A stretch of 64,000 nt of DNA, from contig WEDG01005101.1 of assembly GCA_017591395.1 (NCBI GenBank), forward strand, positions 1-64,000, in the 5' to 3' direction. The translations under genes were made by a program, and so were the position numbers. Under the pieces are notes generated by a model. The model was not told the origin of the DNA. It was given only the letters and a program-made list of their open reading frames with translations, and searched no databases. This DNA is from Schistocephalus solidus (taxonomy: Eukaryota > Platyhelminthes > Cestoda > Diphyllobothriidea > Diphyllobothriidae). This document shows, piece by piece, positions 1-13,634 of the stretch. Numbering within the stretch: the stretch's first letter is position 1; every line of letters begins with the position of its first letter.

Positions 1-728
1 AACCACAATAGGCTAAGAAAGTCAATGTTGCGTGTATCTGACTGTTTAACTCCTTTAAAGAATTACCTGACAAAATGGACATCGAAATAAGTAGACGAAA
101 CAGATTCATTGAAACTCAATAAAAAATTCATCAAAATAAAGCTATTTATGATACTAGCCACTCTGCGGCTGCTGGTCGGCGCCATGAGTGAGCCGTAAGG
201 CAGAACGGGATGAGTAAATCTAGTAACCGATTGGTGAGCATTCATCAACCAAGCTAAGCCAATTTTGTTGCATTTAAAAAGACGTTGGATAATGTAATAG
301 AAATGAACGTTTTGTAGGCCTGCATCTTACATAGGCCTGCGCCAATGAAAATGGGCACTGACATCGCAGGATGTAATGAATAAGTTGTTTATCTCCTTGG
401 GGTTTTAGCGATATCATTCATTGCACACATGGAGGCTGATATGCTTCATTTATTGTTAAACTTTGAATTCATGGAGAAAATAGGAAAGGGCTTTTGGCGG
501 GCACTGTGAGATATGTTTGGAAATACTTTTATAATCGTGCTAACGTGGAAATTACTCATACACTTGAACACACTTTTTAAATGCTGTGTGAATTCAATGC
601 TCTTTTCACAATTAATATATTACTGCTGATCTATTTCCATGCCAGCTTGTGTGATTAACTTTCAGTGGTTGCAGTGTGGAAGGTTCAGCTCACGGATGCT
701 GTTCTTTCCGAAAGTGTGAAGTTTACTG
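1..728. repeat. Left arm of a long inverted repeat (IR1)
   Basis: Read in reverse complement, this stretch matches 13635-14345 along its whole length, with many runs of identity broken by small indels. For example, the stretch around 590-610 (GTGTGAATTCAATGCTCTTT) pairs with the stretch near 13745-13765. The match is still present at base 1, so the arm continues outside the window. The inner end lies near 725, just after CCGAAAGTGTGAA. About 12.9 kb separates the arms. No conserved reading frame is shared by the two arms. It could be a fold-back transposon, an inverted segmental duplication or two copies of one dispersed repeat in opposite orientation; the sequence does not decide. Confidence 0.75.
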
Positions 729-3700
729 CTACTAATTGATTAGTTTTTGAGCGCTGTTCTAGCACAACCATTAACTTCTTTTACCAAAGATATTTGTGAA
801 CGAAAATTTTTTCTGCGCAATATATTTGAACACAATATTAGTGATACTTTTCTTGGCATCTTAGTCTTCGGGTTTATATGTCATTACTAATATGCATTAA
901 TTTTATTACTATTCCCTACCCCACTCTCCAATTCGTTCTAGATTGAACCCCAAAGCACAAATTGAAGAGGAATTCCCGCTACTAGCCTCCTGCAACTTTT
1001 ATTCTTTACGCCAACGAATTGATTTTACAGCAGTATAAATAAATCAATTCTTGTACTATAGTTGTCCATTCTAGGGCTGATACTTGCTATTTATTCCTGT
1101 AGTAACGTAGCATAAAGATGCTGGTTACACGGCGATTGAGATATTTGGCTTGAGTTCTAAAGTATGCTCAGTTTAACCCCTTGGGGACTGATCGTGTGGA
1201 TCCGGCGCATTTGGTTACCTTCGGGTTGGCGCCATATCAGGAGTGTGGCGATGTTAGCATAAACGTCCCAGATTACGAAATTTTTACAAAATATCTGAAA
1301 CGTGTCTTTGATAAAAGCAATTTTTCGGAAATAGGGTTGTAATACTGATAATCGTGCAGCCTTATCTCATGATATTTCAGTCATTTCAGGATGGCGGCCC
1401 TTGAAAAAGCTTCCTTCTTAACGTCTCCAAAATAACACTGTAAAAATGGCCCACATTTTCTACCTCCATTTTCTAACATAATTCCGATGCCCCTATAAAT
1501 TCAAATTTATTTATGGTAAATACAAACAATATTCTTTCATATACTCTTTGGGTTTTTTACAAAGTTTAAATTAGGAAAAAGGTTTTTTTCAGTGTTAACA
1601 AACTTTCTAAATTGTTGATAATTTTAAACACTACCGGCCGCTGCAATTGTATTCATAGTTACCAAATAACGCACTCTGTGCGTTCTTCCCAAGGAAAACC
1701 ACATATTTGTCTACGGTCTGAGGAACAGGTCACATAGCGTTCAAATAATTTTGCAATAAAAACGGACCATTGAATTTACGGATACGTCGGATTATGAACG
1801 ATCATTTCACGATCTTAAAATTATCATCATTTGAAATATTTAGAACCGAAAACTACCTTTTCTTCAAGTGTAAAATTTTAAGACAGGCAAATTCGCTACC
1901 AAATGATATTTTGTATATTTTTTACAAAATATACTGATCACATTTTTTATTTTAATTCTTTATTATTACGATAACTTAAATCACAGACTTCCCTGCAACA
2001 GTTTGTTTTTTAATGTTCCTGCTTTTTAACTAACCTGAGGGCTTTTGAGCTAACTTGAATTATACTGTTTCACAATATCTCCTTAGGTGGGGACGTGGCA
2101 ATATAAAGAACACACTTTGAGTAAACTTTGGGATGAGAAAATACGTTCTTAGATCGGGGTTTCAAAGACAACAACATGTATGGTCGACTTCTCTTGCCAA
2201 ATCAAACTTTACTTAGACGCACTTTCAACTTTAGTCCCTGAAAGTGGAGGAAACGTGTACGAGATGCTGGAATCGATAAATAAAATATAAAAAATATTGA
2301 GAATCCGTTCATTCGTGATAATGACAAATCACACTTTGAAATTTTCAATATCTGGTCAAAATCAATACACACGTTTACTTTTTATTATTTAAAAAACAAA
2401 GGTTTAAACGTGCTAGTCAACTCGGGCAAAACGATACCTAATGAAAGTTTCAATATGCTACTCGGCAGAAAAAATTGGGAGACATTGGCCTTTACCACAC
2501 ATGTAAAGGATTCTTGAGCCGTAGCATAACCATGAACAGTAATTAGAAGGTTTTTTTAAAAAAGCCTTCGTTTTAGTTTTGGTTTAGTTGCCTGCTGTAC
2601 GGCGACACTTTTACAGGTTCACACTGGCTTATTTCTTGCAGCGTGAATCCATCAATGATCTTTGTTTTATAACAACAGAAAACGAACAAAATGTTTCCTT
2701 TAGCTCCTTCCAGTCACTTTAAAATGATACTGATTCTTTTGTTCTTTGTATTTTGAGTTTAAAGATGTCACATCTATCGCAGGGCTTGATGAGGGTGGCA
2801 GGTTGAAGGAAAACTGATTTTCGGTTACCAGTTACCTGCTCGTCACTGTGGTCACAAAGAGCTACACGTGCTTTGCAACAGGAGCACACTTGGCGTGTGG
2901 CATACAAGCTGAAGACTGGAGATTGGCCTTGATGCAGTAGCTAAATTGACGTTTATCCATTCTTTAAGTCCTTGCTGGTCGTTGCTTGAAATTCCATTCC
3001 CGAGTTGGTGTCGCAATGTGGACAATAAGAGGGCGTCTATTACCGTAATCTTTTCGTACTTTCAACGATGCCTGGATGTCAAAATGTGGATAGATGCATT
3101 CGAGCCGAAATCTACCAGCTAAGGTGGGATAACCGCTAACAACTGTCAGTAATATACTCATTTGCCTTGATTCACTGTATTGAATGCGCAGGACGTTTAC
3201 TTAGTACCTACCGTAGAAAAAATAACTCATGCAAAAACGCCGAAATTTACGAAAGATTGATATTCACTTGCAAACGGGCGTCAACGCATAACCAAAACCT
3301 TAAAATATTAAAAAAAACAACCTTAAACGAATTTAAAACATAATGGAAATGTGAAAAGTAATATTAATTTTTCCAGAAATTTAAACTTTTTTAAAAACTG
3401 GCCAATTCTTAAAAAGTGAAAAATCGTTGCAAATGTGACAAATAAATATCAATAGAACGTTGTCAGGTGAAAACTCATGCATATAATTTTGTTGATATTA
3501 ACACTTCTATCCATTCGTTAAATTTCTTCATAGGTTATTCTGTTATTGGATTGAAAAAAGTTCTTGATCCTCCTTGAAATACCAGTGATTATTTCACACT
3601 TTTGGTGGTTTTCAGCGGTTTCATGACTTACCTGACGACAAGAGATATAGTTTCGGCTGAAAATACTAAAAACTCACCTTTTTTCTTAAATTCTTCCTTC

Positions 3701-4985
3701 TATGACTGCAAATACACAGCAGAGTATCCGATTTTTACTAAAATTTTGCAAAAAACTGCTTATCTTAGTCCATTGCGTTTATAGTATCCGGATTTTCGGT
3801 AGCTATTTAGCACATACTTCTTATTAACAAGCACATCAGTCGTGTTAGTGTTAAGCTTCTGAGGATGGAAATAGGAGCATCACGGATATACCCTTGGGAA
3901 GAAAAATGGTGGCAGGGAATGAAATTTCAGGTCATGAGTTAAGGTAAGACGCCCTTCAGACAGTTTTATCGCTGCTGGTTGTGTCGGATTTCGTTAAAAT
4001 GGACGTCAGGCGAAAGGTATGCTTACCCAAAAAAAGGTTGAGCTGGGGTTAGATTCGGGTTAGTTTTAGAGCTTAGGTAAATCGTAAGGTTACGGTAAGA
4101 ATTAAAAATGAAGTTATTTTTAGGATAAATGTTGTTTTTAGGCTTTGGGTTTTTCCATAAGGTTAGGATTAACGTTTCAAAAATTATTAAAAGATATCTC
4201 CGCATTATCTTGTACGGATTTTGTAAACGGTGTCCATTTTTACCGCAGTTAAACCAAAATACCGGCAAACTAGTGTATTCCTGCCTTTGTGGCAAAACTG
4301 TCAGCAAATTGAACAAAAACTTTCAAAAGCCTAATTTTTTTGCTTGGTTTCAGAAAACAGTGCGATTCCTTACACTTGTCTTCACCTTATTTTCATTGAA
4401 TTAAGATCAAAATGGCCGGTTCCATAAGTGATTTATTTGAAACTTGTCTCACTTATAGTAATATTCGTATATAGCACAAGGCATAACAACTATGTGTTTT
4501 GATCTGTAATATTGCATAGCATAGGATATTTCTGGGATGTCCGACAGCCTCCGATTTTGTCAAAATCCTGCCTGTTTTTCTTTAACCGATAAGATTGAAC
4601 TTGTAGTGATCTTTGGTAGAAGGCTTTCCGAGCCACAAATTTCGATCACACAATGCATGAGTAAAGTCATCTAATGTATGATATAAGTAGGCTGAGTAAC
4701 GCGACATGCGTATACTACCAGAGTTAGACCGCTGCCGCTGATTCCTTTCAGCTCAGGTGTTTATATCAACGGTAGAACTAAGCCTATATGGCTTTATTCC
4801 GTAGAAGTAATTTTGAATTAGAGCTTTACCATATGCGACCATAGACTTGGTATTACGAGTTCTTTGAACTACAGCCTGACCCATATCGAGAATTAGTAAC
4901 TGGAGGAACAAATGTACTTTACACAAACCACACTCAAAATTCATATTGGAAAGGAGCCATTCAATATGAGAGTCACTGTTAGCAA
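729..4985. other. No recognised gene; unassigned DNA
   Basis: AT-rich sequence without a recognisable protein family. Two neighbouring minus-strand ORFs at 2719-2907 and 2964-3161 have a Cys-rich stretch (CSCCKARVALCDHSDE) that might be the relic of a zinc-binding domain, but I cannot name it. Around 4035-4170 the plus strand is rich in degenerate GGTTAG/GGGTTAG words, resembling worn telomere-like repeat. No RNA gene seen. Confidence 0.5.
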
Positions 4986-5960
4986 TTACATTTTGGTTCT
5001 CAGTTTGAAATTGGCACATGTTACTGGTGTACTTTCGTGATACCTTCTATTTTTAGCATTGGAGACATCCAGGGCTTCAATTCCGCTGTGAGGCTTGTTG
5101 TAGGACCTCCCCTTGACATACTCCCCAATGCTGTAGTCGAGAGGATTTAAGCCTGGTAAGGATGGGGGTCACATATCCTTGAGCCCGAAATATGGTCTTC
5201 CAGCCACTACCCAGTCTCCCGTGGCGTATTGCAGGCGCACTATTGCCGTCTGGAGTGTAATAGGAATCTAGTCGAGGATCGACATGCTTCTTTAGAAGAT
5301 CCAGGTACACTTCTGTGTTCCCATTGACCCTGGCCTTAATGAACAAAGGGTATGACTTTACTGTCAGGGGCAATCAGGCCAAATACCATCACAGACGATG
5401 AATGTTTGGTCTACAACATGTATTTAACATTTCCAGGTACCTCGTTGACATTCAGGGAGCTCATGTAGTGATCTGTTCGACTGTTGGACACTGAATCGTC
5501 TGTGGAGAGTGATGTATGTGATCCTCTCTTGAGGAAGCTTAAGGTTATCTTACTTCTTTTCAGTCTCTCCACTTTTTCAGCCTAAGTAACGAGATGTTTC
5601 TTCGCCCTTGCTCTTGACTTAGCCTTCGGGTTCTTTTCACGACAATTCTGAGAGTGTGCTCCGACACCTCAAACTCCGAAGCCACCTTCCTCATCTTCTC
5701 GAGTGGATTGCAACTAATACGATCCTGGAAAGCCCTTATAAGACAAGTGGTTCTAACTAGTTTCTTTTTCCATTTCCAGGCTAGCTGTTGATGTGGCTGT
5801 ACTTCTGATAACTGTTGGTAATGGTGTAAATAGTTGATTCACCCATTTTCAACTTGGCACCAATCCTGTGGCCGTGATGCCATTGAGATGAAGCTTTATA
5901 ACTGCCGCGTTATTTTTTGATGATAAAATATTTGAAACCCTTTTCCCGAGAACATTTCAT
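4986..5960 (-). pseudogene. Tc1/mariner-family transposase, frameshifted
   Basis: On the minus strand, pieces of a mariner transposase appear in the right order in shifting frames. An N-terminal helix-turn-helix piece containing GAKLKMGESTIYTITN lies at about 5890-5800. A second HTH/linker piece reading RISCNPLEKMRKVASEFEVS lies near 5740-5660. Catalytic-domain pieces follow at 5400-5040: MVFGLIAPDSKVIPF, then VNGNTEVYLDLLKKHVD, then DGNSAPAI. The last catalytic block reads PPSLPGLNPLDYS, the counterpart of the family's third catalytic Asp. The frame ends in TAA at 4986. At least three frameshifts and several stops show the copy is dead. The start is taken at the ATG at 5960. I did not find terminal inverted repeats or a TA duplication. 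Known function of the family: cut-and-paste transposition in the nucleus. Confidence 0.8.
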
Positions 5961-8900
5961 TCTAAAGAAAAAAGCATAGATTTCAATACAAATCCATTCA
6001 AAAAATAGGGGCAAAATATTACGAAATTGTCAGTCGCATACGGTACTTTCTGAGGAGTTGAAAAGTTGAAATTTAGAGACTTGAATATTCATCTGAAAGC
6101 AGATGACGAATAATCTAGAAAAAATGAACAGCTGAAGCCCTCGGAGCTTTTTATAAAACGGCAGAAAATCGGCGATTTGTCTGCCTCTTGTGATATTACC
6201 TTTACTTAGCCACCACTGAATAACTTGTTGACAGTCGCTAGTTAATAATCCTCACTATATGGCCAGGCACCAACAGTAATATGAGCCGCAACATGTATCT
6301 TTGCGCAATAACGGTGTCTGAGATCCCATACCGCTACTTCGTATTCAGTATTATCTGGAGGCAGTCAAATGGGAAAACTTTATTTTTATGTAAAACATAC
6401 ATCAATACTCAGCGATAAATGCTAGATTTCCTTGCCCAGCAAGATGTGTTTTTGGTTCAAACTACCATTTTACTTTAGAAGATTTGATATTTGCTATCGC
6501 CAACGACTAAACCGTGAAAATTAAAAAGAGATTTGTAAATGCGGCGCAGATTATTTTCAGGTGGTTCTCGTTAAAACCACAAAGAAACTTCATTTATGAG
6601 GGGTTATGGCAGTTTTCCGGATTGTTTGGAACCTAGATAATTTTATCCGCTTATGGGGCCGCTGGATCAATACGCTTCCAGTTACCATCGTATTAGAAAA
6701 CTTTCTCTGCACTTCTAATGCACTCGCACTTGTTGCAGCGGTTCTATTTGTAGATGTAGTTTCAAATCAAAGAGAGTTTCAAAATTATAGCCATTGATCT
6801 GAAGGAATTTTGCAGAACAATTCTGAGTCATTCATCCAAGTGAGTATCGCATCTTCTTACCCATTATTGTTAGCACGCGGTCCTTACGCGCGTCATGTCT
6901 TATCGTGGTTGTTTTTGTTGCTGCTGCTCCTGCGACCAATAACATCTCGTCTCCCGTAAATCTTCCTGTTTGTGTTGACGTTCTACCCGTGGTGTTTCAA
7001 GTGTTTGTTGTTGATTTTGTGATCATATAACTCTAAAATGTTGTCCTGAATGCAGGGTTTGTCCTTTACATAAAGCAACCCCTGGGTTCCAACCTAAATG
7101 TGCGGACAGACCGCCAGCCGCACCAAATCCGGAAGCTTTCTTCATTTTGAGACGCGTTCGAATTAATGTTCAGGAGGGTCAAATGGATGCACCGTGGTGA
7201 GCCTCCTTGCTCTGTTAATTTGTTGGCAATTCTGCTAAATGAAATTAACGAGCTGCAGTTTTCTCTTAAATGGGTCTTAATAGGCTCATAGTCACCTGTG
7301 GTGCTTCATTTCCTGTAGGCGGGGCCCCATTTGCTGAGCTAAGGTCACCCTAGGTCTATAGACACGGTTGGTTTAGCATTGCATCTCACGTGGAATATTG
7401 CTAGTTTACTTGCCATGGAACATCTTATCAGTAGTTTTCGAATTTATGTAGAGAAAAATACTTCAGATGGCAATTGCTGAAGTGTTCGCTCGATGTGAGA
7501 CTACTTGCTTTCATAAAGGTCGTTTAAATCTATCGTCCGTTCTCCTAAATTGCATTCTCCTTCTACATTTCCTCGATTTAGTGTCTATTTGTATTTTTTG
7601 ACTACCTATTTGAATTTTCATATGAATGTTTTTACTTTTGTCGTATGGGAATTTTATTGAGCGTGATGCATTTTGTCTTTCCTTTTACGTGCTTACAGTC
7701 TAATGATAAATTATCTCTCCATGAAATCGCACTATTATTACAGTATAATCATACCGGTGAATTCCCGTTGACAGAATGAAAAAACGCCTGCGTAAACTAG
7801 CATTCAGATTCAAAGCAGGCTCGCCAACCCGCATGTCCACCGGATTTAATCATTCCCTTCTCCCTTGGCCTCACTCTCAACCCCTCACTTTGTCTGATGT
7901 CTGGGGCAGTTGTAGCGTCTTCCACTTCTGGCGTCAACATGATGCGGTTCTCCTGCAGCCGGGCTGCATTCATACAGCTGCTAGGATAGCCAATCACAGG
8001 CACCTACACCCGGCTATCACCCAATCAACTGATCAGACGCACACTCGCTCTCTCACATGACGTGAACTCACGCGTACCCACGCCGTCAGGCGCGCACTAA
8101 GGCCATAACCTGCCGCGCATCGGCGGGCTCTGACAAACACTGAGATTCCGCACAGAATACACAAGTTCTACTTGTTGTTTTCCCCTTCTACAAAAGGGAC
8201 CTGGGCATAATGAATGTAGTGCTCTGAGTACAAGCACTGCTCAGACCACTGCACATTTACAAGCTCAGAGTGAGAGAATCTGGCATCACCTTCGGCACCA
8301 GGGACCTCATTGTGAGACGGTTTGTAATGTCGAAGTAGATAATGTACGGAGAGGGCCACTGCCTAGACCCGTTTAGCAGGGGGAAAGGAAAGACATCAGT
8401 AGGAGGAGTGTGGCATTCTGGTGGTGATGAGATCCTCCGAAAAATGGTGCACTCTGAGCTTGCATGCGCGTCTTTCCACCGGAAGGTCAGTTAATTCCCT
8501 CACAACAGCAGAGAACGAGGAAATCAACCATGTTGGAAGCACAATAACCGGACCCACCAAGAACATTGCAAGCAAGGCCAACTGTCTTACGAGAACCGTG
8601 TTGAAAGTAGTTTGATGGGTAGGGCAGAACGCGGAGGCAGAAAACCTGGGCAAGCAAATGAAGAAGGTATGGGTAATTACAACCTAGTTATTGAATATAA
8701 ATGGTCTAATTGGAACCCGTGGGATTTAAGGGAAGGGGAAAAGCTGTCACACGCGGCGAAGGGCAAGGGAATCGGCCTCCTTGATGGATGTAAGGGAGAG
8801 CAAACCTGAACCAGCGTCAAACAGCAGGTGATTGAAAAACGAATTAAAACACGTGAAAATGAACTCATGGACAGGTCATCCGGAGCTGATGTTCTTAAGG

Positions 8901-10324
8901 GTCCGCCAATTGTGTTTCCACCGAAGCCACCTATTTTCTGCTAGTATCCATGCGATTCGCTGCTCATTCGTCAGCATGATGACCGGAACCTCGCACGTCA
9001 CAACGCGCACAGTTAATGAACCTGAGGACCAAGTTACCGCTGTATGCGGGTACGCCTGGCAATGCGTGCTATCCGTTGACGGGATATCTACCTCTAGCAG
9101 CCAATGTACGTATTCGCGCGCAAAGACACCGACGCTTGATTAGTGCATTAAAGGAAGAAGGGAGAGAGTGAGGGCAACACTGAGGAACCCATCTGCACTA
9201 CACACCAACATCTCCCTCCCAATAGAAAATTGAATGTACTGGAATATGACAAAATGCGTTGACAGTCACGGCTCTGGCGTTTGCGAACTCACGCGAAACC
9301 TGGTACCTCACGATGGGTACTGTGTGCGTAGGTGGACTAACTAGTCGGGGGACGGAGAGTGAAGCTCAGTGACTATGTGGCAGCCAAATCCTGTGCCTCT
9401 TTCTTCAGCGTCCCTTTTCTCAGTAGACAGCATTAACAGGCGTGCTAACCCGCGGACGCCCCACCAACGCACGACCGGACCCCAAGCTTGAACATAACCT
9501 AATCATGTGGACATCCAGACCTTCGGCTACCCTACGCGTGTCGGCCAGCCCGCTTTTTCACCCATGGAGCCTTGCGCCCGCGCATCGCAGACTCAGCCCT
9601 TGAGACAACCAATCACATGCCCGACACTCGGACAGACACTCCCTCATGTACGAGTCAAACGCGTTAACAACTCATCGCTGCTGACAAGCTCCCGAACGAA
9701 CGCGTTGTTCTGCAACACAAGCCAACAGCCATATCACCGCAAACAGCCCTGTATACCGAATACATTGCTCTTCATAGCCTACTGACTTCTCCCGTAGACA
9801 GAACTGACTTAGTGCGTGTGGTTCTAGTCGATCTGGTATCCTTGACCGCCACAACGCCTTCATAATGACACCTTGTGCCACTATTTCGTAGGTGATATCT
9901 GCGATGGTCCCTTATTTTTTGAAAATCCCATGCATTGGGTAGGGATACAGTCGTGTGTGACACGCTAACAATGCTTTTCCTATTTGCCAGAAGCTAAGCC
10001 AAAATCCATATCCGATCATCTTTGCACTTTTTACTAATGGAGCTCGTTGGATGAAGAGGAGTGTGTGATAGATGCTGTGCAAGCATGTCTCCTTATAAAC
10101 TAAATCAACCGCCGGAGGCGACGTCCGTACTCGCCAGCTTTTGACTCCCCGTTTGCGCAACCCTTCGCATCACCCCCTCCGCAGTGGCGGCAAAGACATG
10201 AACCCTTTCGTGAGGCGTCTTTTTAGCCGTACGGAGACTGAAATACACCCTGATCAACCGCACTGGTTAGACCGGGCCGTTATTCTGGTGCAGCCTCGTT
10301 GGCGGACTTGCTTATGGCTGCTAT
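5961..10324. other. No recognised gene; mixed unassigned repeat
   Basis: No protein family recognised. On the minus strand near 8540-8625 a worn piece resembles the CR1-like RT remnant at 30330-30480, with a shared GSRKT peptide and matching DNA around the words CTTACGRGAACC and GGGTRGGGCA. The region 7770-9780 is richer in CpG and GC than its surroundings and has several short ORFs on both strands, none convincing. No tRNA or rRNA found. Confidence 0.4.
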
Positions 10325-11659
10325 TTGTATCTTTGCAGGCGTTTAAGTACCCCCATTTCGATCCCCCGCTCGCCTTCTAAAACACCTAGCAGTTTACAGC
10401 TATTACCCTGGTCTTTCTCGAGTCCTTTTGACAACTCTCTATGGTTTCTGGACAAATTACGAAGACTTAACATTGCAGCAGATGAAATAATGGTGTCATT
10501 CGATGTTGTTTCGATCTTCACATCCATACCATTGGATCTGGCAAGGCAATACACAGAAGAATTACTCCACGCTTATGACATCGATGTTCCTACATCTGCC
10601 TTGCTTGAACACTTGGGCTTATGCCTAAAAACGAATTTTTCATTCTAACAAGAGTTCTACCAACAGCAAAACGGAGCCCTTATGGGCTCACCCATCACTG
10701 GCTTCCTAGCGGAAGTAACGATGCAAAAATAAGAAACTACTGCCCTACACCTGGTTACCCCCAAGGTATGGGTACGCTTCGTTGATGACACGTTTGTCAT
10801 CGTTAAAAGGGAACGACTGGAAACACTGCCCATTATTATGAATTCGATGATACCTAGAATAACCTTTACGCTCGAAAAATAAATTGACAACCAACTACCT
10901 TTTCTTGACGTCCTCGAACAGCGAAAGACTGACAGGACCTTTCAAACATCAGTTTACCGCAAAGAAGCTAATGCGGATGTTATCTTACATTATGAGAACA
11001 ACCACCCTGTCGCCCAGAAACGAAGCACTGCCAACACACTCATCAATCGAGCAAAAACCCACTGTTCAACCAGTGAACTTTACCAAAGTGAACTTACTTA
11101 TCTATTCAAACTGTTTTCCAGCAATGGTTACCCTAGAGATTTTGTACATAGATGCATGAGACATCAGGAATTAAAAGAAAAGGATAAGGAACGAGATTGT
11201 TCCGATCATGCTACCACAGTAAAAAATGGGCGAACACTTTCATACATTAATAACGTGTCTGAACTCGTTGAAAGACACCTGCGGAAGCACCAAATTTAAG
11301 TGGCCCACAAACCAACAAGTACACTTCGAAACGAGCTTTTACACCCTAAGTATAGGCTTGGCTATTTGAATAAACAAGAAGCCGTTTAAAAAATCCCATG
11401 TTACAGTTCTAATGTTGTGTAGTGCGGCCAAACAGGAAAATCAGTCTCTACACGCCTACACGAACATATTTTAGCTGTAAAGAGACGAGAACACCTGTCT
11501 CAAATTGCCATGCATACCCTAGAAACTAGGCACAAATTTGCATGGGATAAAACGCTCATTGTTGGCTTCTGCCCATCAAAGAGACGCCGGGAATTCTTAG
11601 AGGCCATTCATTCTGATGACTCGTACATTAATCGGCACATCGAATGTGATGCCGTGTAG
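10325..11659 (+). pseudogene. Penelope-like element: RT plus GIY-YIG endonuclease, with six in-frame stops
   Basis: One continuous frame of 445 codons reads as a Penelope-like protein. The RT part starts clearly near 10405. It shows DEIMVSFDVVSIFTSIPL (10485-10540), a GALMGSP motif (10672-10692) and the catalytic block VRFVDDTFVIV (10767-10800), with FVDD where YxDD is usual. It continues with QLPFLDVLE and a typical PLE thumb region. The C-terminal part holds VV-stop-CGQTGKSVSTRLHEH (11414-11467), the GIY-YIG nuclease core with its expected Tyr replaced by a stop. Premature stops are TAA at 10646, 10730, 10880, 11297 and 11387 and TAG at 11420; the frame closes with TAG at 11657. No indel breaks the frame. 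Penelope elements are known to carry an RT and usually a GIY-YIG nuclease. Pseudo-LTRs were not identified, so the element ends are uncertain. The first residues before 10405 may not belong to it. Confidence 0.85.
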
Positions 11660-13634
11660 AACAATCTCAAGGAAAAACGGAAAAGGCGGAATGAGATGTC
11701 CAGCTACAATGACAGCTATTGGCCGGACTGATTCAGCAATATCGATTTTCCGGCACGTTTTATATTTTTACTGTTTTTTTTGCACACTTACCACAAGTCT
11801 GACGACGACTTGGGGAACCAACGTTGAAAATTTACATAATGAATCTACTTGTTGTTTCCCAAATAACTTCTTTACTTCGAGGAAAAGCGAACACTTGCAA
11901 CGACGGGCGTTCCTTTATGCCCTCTTCAAGTGAAATAGAAATAAATTTTTATAGGAAAGCAAAGTTGACCATACAACTGTTTGGCTTGCACAAAACGCAT
12001 CCGGTGGCTCACTATAGAAGATGTGCAAACACGTATTTCAAACAGGTTCTGACCCTGCGCAGCAGCCAGAAAGTTTGATCCCATGAGGCTCAAGACTTCC
12101 CTACCCAATTTGGAACCCTGTGCATAGGCGTTTTCTTATGGATCACCCCAACGGATACTGCGGATGATTAGACATGCTCTGTCATGCATTAATGAGATTT
12201 CGCATGTAGCGGAGCGCTCTTCCGTGCAGCTTTGTTTTGGAATTGCACATCGACCCAAACCTACTATGCACACCAGGGCCATGCACGCCAAATACCGGGA
12301 AACCATCTAGAGTAGGGTGTCTAACCTGTCCTCGTAATTTATCCGTTCAGATTGAGTGCATGCAAGCTAGCTGGGCGACAGGTTGGGGCCTTATCACACG
12401 CGGCTGCGCCCACCTTCAGAGCTCGACACTTGTTGAATTTCGTTGCATCTCAGGTCGGAAGCAAGTCAAGTCGACCATGGATATAAACACGCTCCTACGA
12501 TGAGAAGTTCGTCTATCAATGTATTGGTGAATATTGATATTTCATAGGCTACTAAATTTTATAACTGTTGCTTGTCCGAGTGCTGCTGCTGCTGTCATCA
12601 ACGATGGACTTCGGCACGACCTTTAAATTTAGGAAAAATAAACATACATTTTTCCCACAGTTTATAAATATGCATATACACTCAAATACGTTTGTGAGAA
12701 AACATGCGCAGAATATAGTATTGCGTATTCAGTTATTAGCAAATAGTGCCCACAAAGATTTAGTTAGATGCTGCAAAATTCTCTTAGCTGATATTTGGGC
12801 CTACATTCATGATACTAAATGGCAGTATGCAACACAGAGGAAATATACTATTTCAATTATTGTAAAAATAAATTCTCCTCCGTTTCCCGATAACTAAAAC
12901 AGTCGTTGCATCTGAATTATGCACCAAATCGATTAACGTGGAAAGCGTTGCAGTACTCTTTGCAAAATGAACTATGTACACACTAGTAACATCAATTCTA
13001 TATTTTGGTAATGCCAGTGCGCTGACAAACATGCACAAATGCATGTACAAACAATTCGTATTGCATACAAACATGTGCATACATTATGCGCTCAATTTAA
13101 AGTAGTCTTTTCAGCCTGACATCTTTATCGAATATTTAGCAGTGAACAATGATAATCAGTCAATTTTTGACAATTATACTACTCAACTTAGCATTGTTTA
13201 CAGCATTTTTTTGTTTGCCGGGCACCAAACAGGTCAATCTCAATAGATAGGCCAAATCCTCTGCTCTAATGCATGAACAAAATTATTAGACCTTCAACGT
13301 ATTATAAACGGCTTTTTCAAACTTTCCTTTCACTTGACCAATGTTTCCTATGGCCCAAAAATGTAAAAACGTGTCTATTGATTTGTCATCCTGTCCATAT
13401 GCCTTCAGTTCAGTTCTATTTGATTAAGGGTAAGATAGGTGAACGCCTTTTCAACTCCTTATTGACAACAAAGTGGCTAAGAAAACATCGATGCACAGGA
13501 AAATTTGAAAGACGTTGTTAACGTAACGAAATGCGAGAAGCAAGCAGCCGCCGGCAGTCGAAATTAGTACACTTTAAGTTATATTGCCTTATTGTAAGTA
13601 GGAAACTTCAAAGATGCGTGCATAAAGGATTTTA
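11660..13634. other. No recognised gene; flank of the Penelope-like element
   Basis: Mostly AT-rich. A 109-codon plus-strand ORF at 12568-12897, rich in Lys, His and Phe, has no family I recognise and could arise by chance. Nothing else supportable. Confidence 0.4.
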
